Source of the DNA: Pteria penguin
Lineage: Eukaryota; Mollusca; Bivalvia; Pterioida; Pteriidae
Assembly: GCA_035048485.1 (NCBI GenBank)
Contig: CM068584.1
Span: 57,971,739-58,035,738 of the forward strand
Reading direction: 5' to 3'
Length of the DNA: 64,000 nucleotides
This document shows, one piece after another, positions 18,850 through 30,165 of the stretch (positions within the stretch are counted from its first letter, which is position 1; each line of letters begins with the position of its first letter). Position numbers and translations under genes: made by a program. The notes under the pieces are model-generated. The model was not told the origin of the DNA and did not search any database. It saw only the letters and a list, made by a program, of their open reading frames with translations.

Positions 18850-18954
18850 CTTGCCTACCTAACCCTTGAAAAAGTAAAGGTACATCAATATTTTCAGCCA
18901 TGACGATTTCAGAAAAGTAAAAATCAGACTTACCGACAGAGAATGATGGTTAAA

Positions 18955-18992
18955 ATCCAAATCCAGTCTACGGCAACCAAATCACATGCACG
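18955..18992 (-). promoter_or_regulatory. Candidate primer-binding region
   Basis: The stretch just inside the 5' LTR on the minus strand contains TTGGTTGCCGTAGACTGG about 12 bases from the LTR. Primer sites of this class usually begin TGG close to the LTR. I cannot match it to a tRNA, so this is a position-based guess. Confidence 0.3.
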
Positions 18993-19692
18993 TGTAGGGT
19001 AGTACTTTGCGTTGGGGTGGTGTGAGTTTGATTCCTCAAGGTGCGTTGTGTTATGCGACAAAATTATAAGTCAGTAAGAAAGTTAATACTTTTAATAAAA
19101 TCTCTACAGCAATGTACAAGATAGCAAGTTAGCTTCGTGCGACGTGGAAAAGGGGGAGACCCGGCAGTTACGATGATCACAATGTTATATTTCACAATAT
19201 AGTATCTTCAAGTTCTTTCTAAATCAAATAGGTCTGAATCCTATCAAGTATTTCCGAGGTCTGAATTCTATCAAGTATTTCCGAGGTCTCAATTCTATCA
19301 AGTATTTCCGAGGTCTAACCTATTTAAACTCCCCAACTACTTTATATACTAAAGCACTATCCATTTCCACAAGGAAACACAAGGAAAATAGATTTAATTA
19401 TGATTCTACAAGGAAAATAGATTAACCGTAAATTGACCAGTCTAATTCTACAAGGAAAATAGATTAACCGTAAATTGACCAGTCTAATTATGATTCTACA
19501 AGGAAAATAGATTAACCGTAAATTGACCAGTCTAATTCTACAAGGAAAATAGATTAACAAACGTGAACTTTAGTGTCTGTTATTGAATCATTCACAGGAA
19601 AAATCGTCCAAGATATAATGTTCCTTGGAGGATCCATTGGTGATGTTTCTTAAAAACAATTCGTAAGTAGCGTGGTATGCCGCTACCTTACA
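18993..19692 (-). repeat. 5' LTR (element orientation)
   Basis: 700 bp, same TGTA...TACA ends and internal sub-repeats as the partner at 12120. Differences noted: one extra T (GATTTAATTATG) and one A/G near the end of the sub-repeat block. Confidence 0.9.
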
Positions 19693-20097
19693 GAAATGCA
19701 GACGAAAAAAATGATATAATTGTATTTTATTCTGCATTGATTCCCGCGACTATCCTGAGACAACTCTCACAAAGATCGTTATTATAGTAATCTTAAAATT
19801 AGAATATAAATTTATGGATTTTTAAAAAATATTGAAATTGACCAATCAGAATGCTCAAAACATACAGCTCTCCCGCGGATCGAAATCAAAACAAACATGA
19901 CAGAAGCTCTCGAGAAGAGGGTTTTTTTCCAATCATCTAGAAGTCCTTTACAGATGATCTGTATTTAAAGTTAAATACGCAAGGTATGTATATCCAAATT
20001 CATAATCTATTCATCAACTAGTTTACAGTTCATTGATTTTTAATTCATGTTCGAGTGATCCCGATCTGACGCGTACATGATGATGATGCAGTAGCCA
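19693..20097. other. Spacer between Gypsy element and MULE
   Basis: AT-rich, no coding signal. It begins with the GAAA target duplication of the Gypsy insertion. Confidence 0.5.
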
Positions 20098-20205
20098 GGA
20101 ATCATAGACGTTTCCGCACCAGGATGTTTCGGCACCAGGACGTTTCGGCACCTGCTAAGATGTTTCGGCACCAGGATGTTTCGGCACCAGGACGTTTCGG
20201 CACCC
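20098..20205 (+). repeat. Left terminal inverted repeat of the MULE
   Basis: Five to six units of about 16 bp sharing GTTTCGGCACC, with spacer changes (CAGGA, CTGCTAAGA). Homologous in reverse orientation to 25743-25861. Confidence 0.75.
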
Positions 20206-20487
20206 ATAATAAATTCACTATAGGTGTTGAACTTAATTACGTTGTGTGTTCGGTTGTATTTGTGCCAGTACATATATTATACATCTACAGTAAACTTCAC
20301 AGGAGTTGTCTGCAGTCGTTAGGTTTCAATAATTTACAATGTAAAAAACGAAACCTTTCACATTGGCTATATATCTCTAGAACCATAAGGGGTAGAGCTG
20401 ATATATTTTATGTATCTTTACATATTTATACATGCGGACATTGCAACCATGACCTTGAACTACGGTAGATATGTAACATTCAATGTA

Positions 20488-20612
20488 CTTGGTGTAGAGT
20501 TTGTATAGGCGAGTCGGGTTCGATTCCTATGGTTTCCATTATAACTATGAAAGTTTGGTCACCTCATGTTTCCATGTTGGGATATGACTGAAAAATTGCT
20601 GAAATCCACGTT
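20488..20612 (+). mobile_element. Decayed family A SINE
   Basis: GGTGTAGAGTTTGTATAGG, then GGGTTCGATTCCTATGG (B box) and CCTCATGTTTCCATGTTGGGATATGACTG match the family seen at 57791. It lies inside the left part of the MULE, 3' of the transposase gene. Confidence 0.5.
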
Positions 20613-22198
20613 TAACCACTGCATTATGATTTTATCGTTATAAATTGTGAAAACGTGAAACTCAACAAGCCTGGTTTTGTCAAGGTGGCTCACATGCAAT
20701 TGCTTTCTTCAAATAGACCAAATCTATGATTGTAAGTGTATTCATTTATTTCATAACAACAAAAATAAAATAATGAAATGTCAATCGATGGCATGCAGCA
20801 CTAAATCAAACACACAAAGCACTAGTAACAAACAATTAAATCGACGGTCCATAAATGCCTGCGCATCTACGTAATAAAGATGTAGCGCTGATTTCTCGCT
20901 GTCTGTACATCTCCCACAGCGCAAAAAGACGGCCCTCTAGGGAAACGGTCCTTTTCCGCTGATATCTGGTGATTTTATTCTCACTAACAAGGCGGACTGT
21001 CATAGGGATGCTGGTGGCCTCCTTATTAAGTTCAAGAATCAAGAGATAGAACGGCACTGGTCCTCTCGTACTTGTTCGTGAGTTGAGGCGGTTATGCCAC
21101 CCTTCAACATCGTTGTTCGTTCTGATCGAGCGGTTGAAGATGGACCAATTCCTTGGTTTGAATGTCCTCGAAGAAATCCATGTGTTGTAAACATAATCCA
21201 TGACGGACTTGATCGGTTCCGACTCTGCACGGTCGTCCAGCCACAGGAAAGTATCCTGGATGTGCTCGTGAGGCAGGAATGGGAGGGCCATGACTTGACG
21301 AAGAAATTCATACACATCACCGCGTTTGGAATAGGCAGCCTGTGAAAAAAGTACTCGATTAGATGTATACATATGAAATAAAACCCCTCATTTGGACAAT
21401 ATTGCTCGCGCTCAAGATATGTGGGTTCGATTCGAAAAACTATTTCCTGGTTTCAAGATTCAATGTATTTTGAGCAAGAATATATAAGACAGTTACCTGT
21501 AGACCCATCTCCTTAATCTTTCTGAAGACGGCCTGTGTCCAGTGGAAGACACAACCCTGGATCTGGACCCCGGGAAATCTATCTCCCAAAGCATTCCAGA
21601 CGGCTCTTTCAAAGTCAACGACCGCTCTCTCAAAGGCAATTGAACTAGGCAACAAATGGTCAATGGTTCTTAGCACCTACAAACAAATGAACAATTTAAT
21701 TTGCTTATACAATATATATATATATATACTTAGTATATGGGTGAAAAAAGTAAACACACGTTTATTAGATCGTCTGGTGTCATGGTTGTCCCGTGAAGAA
21801 AACTTTAACCTGGACATGTACATATAGCATGATAATAACCACAATAGTCAAAAACATAAAGCAACATCACAAAAATATTTGATTGTATTACAATGTATGG
21901 ATGTATGTGGTTCTTCAGACCAGGTTGATAGGAGGCACCACGTTGAATGACGGTCGCTGGACAGTACGCACTCTTGGACCTCTTTGAGCATCTCCAATGT
22001 GTCGTGTCGCCTTTGGCCTTCTTCAATGTATATTGGAATCCCTGCGTATCTACGAGTTTTCTCTTGCCTCTTTTGGTGCCGAGTTCAACTTCCTCATACA
22101 CCACAGTTGATGGTTCTGCATTAGCCTGGACCACGTTGTCTATGTCATCTGTGACCGATACCTCATGAACAGGTTGGGGGACGGCAAAGGATCTGTCG

Positions 22199-22450
22199 AT
22201 GGCAAATGAGTCGTTGGCGATTGAGTCGTTGATGGGTTCGTTGGCGGTAGAGTCGTTGGCGGGTTGGTTAGCGGTTGAATCGTTGATGGGTTCGTTGGCA
22301 GTTGAGTCGTTGGCGGGTTGATTAGCGGTTGAATCGTTGATGGGTTCGTTAGCGGTTGAATCGTTGATGGTTTCGTTGGCGGTTGAATCATTGATGAGTT
22401 CGTTAGCAGTTGAATTGTTGATGGGTTCGTAGGCGGTTGAGTCGTTGGCG
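22199..22450 (-). repeat. 33-bp coding minisatellite in exon 2
   Basis: About eight units alternating GTTGATGGGTTCGTTAGCG and GTCGTTGGCGGGTTG on the plus strand. Read on the minus strand in the gene's frame they encode an 11-residue repeat like NDSTANEPI; a second frame is also open and Pro/Thr-rich. A short unstable linker between PHD and FLYWCH fingers is implied. Confidence 0.75.
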
Positions 22451-22619
22451 GGTTCAAAATTACATTCTTCACATTTGAATATGATATCCGAGTTGGTGCG
22501 GCATGCATGGCGATAAATGGAGAGTGATATGCCTGTTATAACAAAAGTATGCTAGCTAGAGAATTGTGCAAATACAGGACTTTGATTAATAAATGATAAT
22601 GGTTTATTTTTTCATATTT

Positions 22620-24420
22620 TCTATAAGATTTAATTTAACGCAAAACGATGTGTTGAGAACGTTCAATTTTGGAGAAAATTTTATAAGATGGATAGAAATA
22701 TTATATAAGAACCCTGTATTCAGAATGAAAAATAATGGACATATATCAAAAACATGTTTCAACGAGTAAGGGAATACGTCAAGGGTGTCCAGCATCGGCG
22801 ATAATTTTTATTTTGGTCGCTGAAATTTTACCGAGTAGAATAAAAAATTGTAACGATATCAGAAGGTTTACGAAAAATAATTTGAAAAGAGAAATTAAAA
22901 TTATACAACATGCAGACGATGCTACTATGCCATTGGCCGATATAAAGTCGGTAGAAAATGCTATCAAAATCATCAATGATTTTGGCAGAGTCTCAGGTAT
23001 GTCATTAAATATGGATAAAACATAATGTTTACTCATTGGTTCTTAGAAAAATGTTGGTTGGTTGGTTGATTAGGGCTTTACGTCGCTTTCAGCAATGTTG
23101 CAGCTATATCGCGACATGGAAGCAGGAGGTGACCAGCCTCAAATACATAGTGGCGCGACCTGGATTCGAACCCGGGCCGTCTGCACCTTAGAAAAATGTA
23201 CATGAAGATGTAAACATTGGTGGTATTAGAGCATGTACTTATACGAAGTGCTTAGGTATATGCATAGGTCATGATAGAAACGTCTGTTTACAAAAAAAAA
23301 TGGTATGACAAACTTAAAGACCTTGAAAAGGCATTGCATGTATGGAAAAAAAAAAGAAAATTAACAATATTTGGTAAAGCGTGTATAATCAATACACTAG
23401 CTTTATCAAAACTGTATTATTCGGCATCTGTTTTGAAATATCCACCACATGATGTTATTAAGAAAATCAATACTGCTATTTATGGTTTTATTTGGCAGAA
23501 AAGATATCGTATTAAAAGAAATACAATCAAAAACGTTTTTAATAAATACTACAAAATGTACGATACTTCTAAAAGCAAAGATATTAATATAAGACCAAAT
23601 AAGTATTTTTTATTTCACGGCAATATCTGTGAAGCCATTGACGACAAGAAATGGAAACTCATATTATGTGGATTCTTTAATGAAATTAATAAGAAAACCA
23701 TTATGTATAATAACCTTATATCTGTTATTGCTTTTAAAATCTATAAATATAGAATATATATGCGTATAAATAATGAAAGAGAAACGGAATATGGATTAAG
23801 AGAATATATTAAAAAAAAAAAAACACTGTCATTTGTATTATTGTACATTGAAACAAACAAATGTAACTTTTGATTGCAGTATTTTCAAAAAAATGTCAGA
23901 TATTATATGATATAAACATATACCTTATCATAATTATGTATTTTGATTGGGATTTGTGTATATGTGTATGTATGTAGGTGTGTATAAATGTATGTATATT
24001 GTGTCCACGTATGAGGGTACCGTGTATGTAATGTATATGAATGTGATTACGTATCGTAATATTACGTAACGGCTTCCTGTGCCATAAAGCCCAATCGTGT
24101 CAGTTTTCACTGATATCGGCAGTGTCTTACCTATTGCATTCTTTTTTAATCAATAGCTTATCAACTTTGTCTGATATTACTAGTAACCAAAATGTGAACA
24201 TGAACACATAATTAAATTATGATGAAAAATTTTGCTACATCCTACGGAAAAGTACATGGATAGCGAACACCCCTATATGATACATATATTTAATGACATT
24301 TTTTATATAATTTATTAATATGTGTGTTTCATATAAATATGATTTTAGGAAAGAAATTAATTTATTTCTAAGATAAAATGTGTTTTTTGTTTGTTTGTTT
24401 GTTTGTTTGTTTGTTTTTTT
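22620..24420 (+). mobile_element. LINE fragment (L1-like RT) nested in the MULE intron
   Basis: 22735-23025 encodes reverse-transcriptase motifs GIRQGCPASAIIFIL and QHADDATM (HADD in place of YADD) and SGMSLNMDKT, ending in a stop. 23271-23873 carries the downstream C-terminal region (KKRKLTIFGKACIINTLALSKLYY, IYGFIWQ). The QGCPAS and AL.KL-FIW pattern fits the L1/Tx1-like group. A (TTTG)n tract at about 24387-24415 may mark its 3' tail. It is 5'-truncated and interrupted by a SINE. Confidence 0.7.
23056..23186 (-). mobile_element. Family A SINE inserted in the LINE
   Basis: Minus-oriented copy: TTGGTTGGTTGATTAGGGC tail, TTTACGTCGCTTTCAGCAA, TATCGCGACATGGAAGCAGG, and B-box complement GATTCGAACCC. 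TTAGAAAAATG on both sides is an 11-bp target duplication, so the SINE landed in the LINE after the LINE had landed in the MULE. Confidence 0.8.
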
Positions 24421-24979
24421 GATAATTTATTGATATATCATGCCCTAAACATTAAATTCAATATGTCCCGGGCCAGAGCATATTAATAACAATTTATATA
24501 ATAATCTACAAATTCCACGTAAATACATAATTATGAACAAAAATGTGAACTATACAATCTTTTAAACCAAAATGTTTAGTATTTTTTATATCTTATATAT
24601 TTAGCATCACACAATGTTTTCTATGATAAGTAATTGACAACTAAAGAAATTCGTCTCTATATAAAATCTTTATCTTGTGATATTTTGTGCAGATTAAGTA
24701 GATGATATATAATAAAGATTAAAAAAAAAACCAACAACAATACAGTGATAATCAACAACTTTTCTCTTTAATCCCGAATTAAATAGGGGTTTTTTTTTCG
24801 TATACATGTATACATGTACATGCATGTGCACATATGTTGATACTATAAATAATTTTATTTCTAGTATAAACAGTAAAACACTATCTAACATTTTTATTAC
24901 ATGTTGCCATGACTTCTGAAATTAATATTGATTAAGTATAAAACAGTATGCTGTAACATGTAACATTTTCTCTAACTTA

Positions 24980-25170
24980 ATTTAAAAAAAGAAGCGCTTT
25001 GGACCACATTTTCTCTACCTTTATCTAAAAAAGAATCGCTTTGGACCACATTTTAACATTAACTTCATATACATTAGATATTGAGTATCATTAGCCAAAC
25101 ATGAATACAAATCGGAATTAACTACACCTAAGTCGAGCAAGGGGTGTCCAAAGCGCTTTTTTTATTTAAT
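24980..25170. repeat. Direct and inverted GCGCTTTGGACCACA motifs
   Basis: AAGCGCTTTGGACCACATTTT and AATCGCTTTGGACCACATTTT occur side by side. The complement TGTCCAAAGCGCTTTTTT lies about 110 bp away. Together they form a small fold-back unit in the intron, possibly a MITE. Confidence 0.45.
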
Positions 25171-25742
25171 TTATCTTTTTCTTTTGTTACAATTTATACA
25201 TATTAATTTGTACTTACCGGTACCGCATAACCGATGAGTCCATCTCAAACAGTCGTCACATTGAATAGCATGCTGGCGAGGACGCACAGAAGACTTGCAA
25301 GACACACATAAGTTCGACATGATGAATGATTTATCATGCTATATTCTCTTTTTTATATATATTTTACCATTTTAATTACAATACTCATAATTAATGATGT
25401 TTATATTGTATTTGTAAAGACTTGCTTTTATCCCAATGATCGTGCATATATCAGCTTGGACAATTTGCATACCTTTTACCTGAAACCATAACTGAAACCT
25501 TGTGATGACTAGAACAATATGCATGGTCTAATTAAGTAATTATCCTTTGATCTTACCATTTCAATAGAAAACAAAAATAGTAGTGTGTGTTGTAAATATT
25601 TAATGATAATAACAATAGTTTGTTTCTAATAGTATTACAGATCAATTTATTAATCATATTAAACATTCTTATAACTTGCATAAACATAATATGTTATAAT
25701 ATATAATAATTATATCTGAATGTTACAAATATAAATCATAAT

Positions 25743-25861
25743 GGGTGCCGAAAATAGGTGCCGAAACATCCTACACCTGGTGCCGAAACATCCTATACCT
25801 GGTGCCGAAACGACCTGTGTATAGGTGCCGAAACATCTTGGTGCCGAAACGTCCTGATTCC
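25743..25861 (-). repeat. Right terminal inverted repeat of the MULE
   Basis: Six GGTGCCGAAA-containing units. Outer end TGATTCC matches the complement of the left end GGAATCA. Confidence 0.75.
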
Positions 25862-26079
25862 AAAAAAAAAAATAACCATTATAAGTATATTATGAAGTTT
25901 CAAGTTGTTAATTTTTAAGTCCTTGGTATGATAAGAGGGATTTATAGAAGGCGACAACGAAGAAGAAGTTGGTATTGTAAACGTCCGAGACTTACCAAAG
26001 CTCACAAAATTATATTTAGATTTACAAGGTGGAAAGAAAAAAAAAGAGAAACTTGAACGAGCTTGAAGAAAGACCATAC

Positions 26080-26660
26080 CATCCGCGTGCAATTAGCCAA
26101 TATTGTCTCTATATACACGACCATCGTGCAAATAGCCAACCAAAACGTATTTAGTCTATATACACGACGATCGTGCAAATAGCCAACAACATCATACATA
26201 TCATGCTCGGATACAGAGGGGGTACCGGGGTCTGGAACCCCCCCCCCCCTTGGCATCCGAATCTTTTACCGAAAAAAGGTAATATTTGGGCATTTTGGGG
26301 GTTGGACCCCCTCAGACAAAAATTTCTGGATCCGCCCATATATATGGTCTATATACACGACGATCTTGCAAATAGCCAACAACATGATATATGGTCTATA
26401 TACACGATGATTCTCCATATTGCAAATAGCCTACACAAATATATATGGTCTATGTATGCACAACTAACCTCCAGGGGCAACATATTGGGACCAAGAAAGT
26501 CTGTGTGATTTTAGAATTTAGGTCTTCAATATCCATCCAGGTTATTTATACGATCGTCGTGTATATAGACTGTGATAGACTATATACACGACCGTCGTGT
26601 ATATAGCCACTACCGGTTATATACACGACTGCCGTGTATATAGCCACTGCCGCCAAGACA
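26080..26660. repeat. Array of imperfect palindromes TATATACACGAC..GTCGTGTATATA
   Basis: At least six units between 26105 and 26645. Some are half-units followed by GTGCAAATAGCCAAC (26105, 26155, 26348, 26397). Others are full palindromes such as TATATACACGACCGTCGTG (26582, 26616). The spacer AATAGCC or TATAGCCACT recurs. Transcripts would form strong hairpins. Confidence 0.65.
26210..26342. mobile_element. GGATCC-ended repeat fragment inside the palindrome array
   Basis: GGGGGTACCGGGGTCTGGAAC, a C-run, then GGGTTGGACCCCCTCAG and TTTCTGGATCCGCCCAT. The CTGGATCCGCC end matches a common invertebrate MITE terminus and the element at 5523. Confidence 0.4.
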
Positions 26661-27498
26661 ACTCGATAGCAAACATTCATTACAATATCATTTCACTATA
26701 TGGCGCTGCTCAAGACCTTCAAACAAATTTCTAGATACTTAATAATTGCGGATCTCTGTTTCTTCTATTATGAAACAGATCAATACAGAGCGAATCAATA
26801 TATATTTGAATGGTATTAATTTTCTACCCGATTTAGACAAATACAGACCCATTATGCTTTCATATTGAAACTGACAGAATGATTTCTCATATCCAGTGTT
26901 TTACTTTCAAATATGTATGGTCGTGGTCTACTTTTCAACAGGTTTATATATTTTTTTCTTTAGATATAGAAATCACAACAAATTCTATTGTAATTTCTAA
27001 CAACGTCTTAGATCCTTAGGCAAGATGGACAAATGAAACAACAAATGAAAAAAGAAACCGCAAAAGACGGTATGGTCGGATTGTAAAGCGTTTGACCTTT
27101 TACCCAAATAATATACTACTGGTTTTCTCTCAATGAATTAAATTGCAAACGTTAACCCAATTGTTGACAGACAGATTGTCAGATAAATAGACAGACATCA
27201 TAGATCTATAAGCTGAAGTTGCTTTTGCAATCCGACCAAAAACTAAATCTGTATAACCCTTTACATGTAGGCTATATAAGTTTTTGCATAATTATAACAA
27301 AACTGAAAATATCTAACTCACTAATTCAGCAAACTATTAATTACATGTATATTTTAAACTAATCCAAATGAACAATATAGATGAATATATCTATATTTTA
27401 AAAGGGAAACATAAATTTTTGTTTAACTACATTAAAATGAAAGTAAAGTCTTGTGTAAGAATCACCAAAATTAAATAATATTTCTACATTTTTATTAG
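26661..27498. other. Gene-poor spacer
   Basis: AT-rich sequence without recognised exon, repeat or RNA gene. Confidence 0.45.
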
Positions 27499-29391
27499 AT
27501 GAGAATGTGGAAGATGATTTGGAGGAAAATGAAGGTAATATACAGTGCAGCTGACTCCCATGTAGTAACAATGGTAAGATAAGTGTTATTAGTTTGATTA
27601 AAACATCTCAATTTATTGCAAAATGAAACACAAAACTAAGAACTATGCCACTTTTTGCATAAATGTAACTATAAATATCAATTTCACTAATTCAACAAAC
27701 TATTTTCTAATTCAACAAACGATACAACTATAATAATATATAATTAATCCAAAATAAACAATGTACAGTGTACATGAAAGTCTGTCACTTACTTTTTTTT
27801 ATAAAACATGCTATATATATACCAGATGGTAGACAGACGGGAAAAATAAGATGCTTGGAATGTTCACTTGAGGAAAATTATTGTGATAAACACAGTTTTG
27901 AAAGTGATAAATTTACATAAATAATGTTTTAAATATAGTGTTAAATTGTTACTGTTGTGACAAGAAAAAATTCAAAACAAATTAGGAATGTATGTATTAC
28001 TTATGTAGCTGCTTTTTATGTAAGTTATATGGAGGAGTTTGTAAGTGATGTCTATAGATACCATGGTTTTTTTCTGGGTGAAAATTCACAGGAGTTATCT
28101 CCCGTTGTCAGTCATGTTTTGGGTTAGAATGTGAAGTTTTGAGCGTCCAGACTGGATGTCTTTAAAATTATCTTTCAAAATACAAATGGTTTACAAATCA
28201 ATAATATTTAGATATAATTTTTTTTCGAAACTTAATATTGGTGCAAAATTCTGAAAACCTTTCAAACAGAGATCTTAAAAATCTGAAAAAGAGTTTAAAA
28301 TATGAATGAAAAATCTCGTGAATGACCTAAGGGAGGTAACTCCAACAAACTTAGATTTAAACCATTTATTAGGGCGAGCTGATCTTCTAACTGGTAATTG
28401 TTCACCTAATTGTCCATCATTATCTGTTTCTACTTCTCCATCAATTCTTCTTATCCTATGTATTTGTCTTTTTGTCTTGCAACATTGCTTTGTTACAGTC
28501 ATGCAGCCTACACCAACACAGGAAACTTAAAAAAATAAAGAATGAAATTAATATAAATAATATATCTATTTTATTTTTATTTATAAACAATAAACGCTTA
28601 AAACTCAAAATCTGCATATAGCCATTATTTCTCAACATGACAAATTTAAGAAGGATATATTAGTTTCTTTTCATCTATTCATCTACAGTTTATCTGTTAC
28701 CTTGTATAATTATCCTTTTCCTTTATCACTGTGTCATTCATGAACCCCGTAAATGAGTATGTAGGAATTTCGGAAATGCATGTCGCTGATGATCTTTATT
28801 TTCTTATAGCCATAGTTCTTGCATATATTTCTATTTCTGAATCTTGAACGCTTTTTCCTGTTTGGGGTTGTTTTTATATAAAGTTTTCTTAAGCAAAATC
28901 CAAACAGAAAAGTTAAAATGAGAGCTGAAATTAGAATAAAGAAAGTGGGATGAAGAAGTTAAAAGAAAGAATATTAATGCAAACATTTTGTAATACTTTA
29001 AAAGGTGTAAGACTTTGAAATACTTCTAAAATTTACAGATAAGAACGATCAACAGGACTTTTACTTCTGTAACTGTTTGCCAACTCATGTTTATTTGTGG
29101 TATTTCCTCTGTCGCCCTTGTTGTTACTACAATCTTCACTGCAGTTGACTAAAAAGTAAATGTGGAAACTAAATTACAGGTTTAACAGCATGTCTTATGG
29201 CTATTGTATTGTTCATAATTATATATAAAACTAAACAAAATTACTAAATATTCATAATTACCTTCACAGGAGATGTAGTTGAAGTATCCTCCTCAACCAT
29301 TCCAAATGTATCTTCTGTTGAGGAAGATGGCGGAATTAGTGACGTCTCTGTGATCGATTTGAAAGATGAAGAGGACATAAGTGCTAAATAA
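27499..29391 (+). CDS. Two in-phase exons of an unknown acidic protein (partial)
   Basis: 27499-27534 (after TTTTTATTAG, donor GTAATA) encodes ENVEDDLEENE. 29270-29391 (after CCTTCACAG) continues in frame and ends at TAA with SVEEDGG, SVIDLKDEED. VIDL followed by acids resembles a SUMO-interacting motif. The upstream exons were not found, and the weak first donor makes the link uncertain. Function unknown. Confidence 0.35.
28275..28510 (-). pseudogene. Fragment resembling a retroelement pol tail
   Basis: An open frame with RRIDGEVETDNDG and PVRRSARPNKWFKSKF. The RRSxR-x-NK-WF type motif is common at the end of LTR-retrotransposon polyproteins. Nothing else of such an element is nearby, so this is a weak call. 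Confidence 0.25.
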
Positions 29392-29584
29392 GGAGAAGAA
29401 AAAGAAGTATAATATTTTAGAATTAAAAGATATCCTACCTTGTAATTTTCTATGTACCTGATAGCTGAAGTATTAAGTCATGAAGTGAAACAATGAATAT
29501 GTAAGAGCATGTTGGAAAAATATACTGAAGTGTGATCATCTGTATTGCATATATATATATATTAAATACAAATTGTATTCTAGA

Positions 29585-29636
29585 TTTTTAAGGCGTCGAG
29601 CATTTGCTCGACACTAGCGATCTTAAAAATTTTACC
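29585..29636. repeat. Hairpin GTCGAGCA-TTT-GCTCGAC
   Basis: A tight stem of eight base pairs, flanked outward by TTTTTAAG and CTTAAAAA, which also pair. It stands alone between the unknown acidic exon and the LINE tail. Confidence 0.5.
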
Positions 29637-30165
29637 TCTGCACCGCCTTCTTAATTCACGTAACAAAGTAGTACCTTCTTTAAAGTAGTAAAAGTTCTTG
29701 CAAAACTGGCTTCATTATACTTGTTATTGAAATTTCATTGCACAGAAATAGGTTTAAGCATAGGTCTGCTAAACTTAAATTATCAATAAATTGCCCTAAA
29801 ACTCTTATTATTCTGTCACTTATTGTGTGTGTTAAAATATTCGTTCGCCGCAAGCCGATAATGAATTACGATCGCACTTCATGGGAATTTTCCAAATTTG
29901 GGGAAGACCACATGACATATTGCCTTATTTGGAGAAATCGTAGTAGTAATAATAATAATGTTTATTAACATTATATACTACATAGAATACAATGTATAGA
30001 TAACCCAGCCAATTGGCTTATCAGTCGCAAATAATCAATAATGAACATTAAGGTGAAAGACGAAAGGTGGTCGATATAAAAGTGTCCTTGACCGCCCTTT
30101 AATATTAAGTTAATGTTGTGATTTAATTACAAGTGCTGTTTTAATATATTTTGCCAATGGAGAAA

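Larger units (their letters stand above)
12120..19692 (-). mobile_element. Ty3/Gypsy LTR retrotransposon, minus orientation, near full length
   Basis: Two LTRs of about 700 bp in direct orientation, starting TGTAGGG and ending CCTTACA. They flank gag, protease-RT-RNase H and integrase reading frames in Gypsy order on the minus strand. The sequence GAAA precedes the left LTR (12116-12119) and follows the right LTR (19693-19696), a 4-bp target duplication. I counted only about two differences between the LTRs (one indel, one substitution), so the insertion is young. Three apparent frame lesions (gag 5' end, RNase H/integrase junction, env-like region) suggest this copy is not fully functional. 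Confidence 0.92.
20836..25320 (-). pseudogene. PHD-FLYWCH-MULE transposase-type gene, probably incomplete
   Basis: Exon 1 is 25320-25218 (ATG, phase 1 end, GTAAGT donor). Exon 2 starts at 22532 after an AG acceptor and continues in frame. Exon 3 is 21676-21497 and exon 4 21339-20836 (both phase 0). Exons 1 and 2 together encode a PHD-type C4HC3 finger: LCVSCK, CDDC-x4-H-x2-C, then C and FKCEEC. A repeat rich in NDSTANEP follows, then a FLYWCH finger (FQYTLKKAKG ... HWRC ... C ... HIH). Exons 3-4 hold the second half of a MULE transposase: CVFHWTQAVFRKIKEMGLQ, LPFLPHEHI, NNDVEGWHNRLN, LLRRCAGIYGP. The first catalytic half (DxTFKV region) is missing, and only about 150 bp separates exons 2 and 3. 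This copy is therefore probably internally deleted. The exon 2 donor is uncertain. Confidence 0.7.
20098..25861 (-). mobile_element. Mutator-like (MULE) DNA transposon with sub-repeat inverted ends
   Basis: The left end (20098-20205) reads GGAATCATAGACGTTTC then tandem GGATGTTTCGGCACC-type units. The right end (25743-25861) is the reverse complement, with GGTGCCGAAACATCC units ending in TGATTCC. Between them is a minus-strand PHD-FLYWCH-MULE gene, which ties the inverted ends to a Mutator-type transposase. I see no convincing flanking target duplication. The interior is enlarged by a LINE and SINE insertion. Confidence 0.65.
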
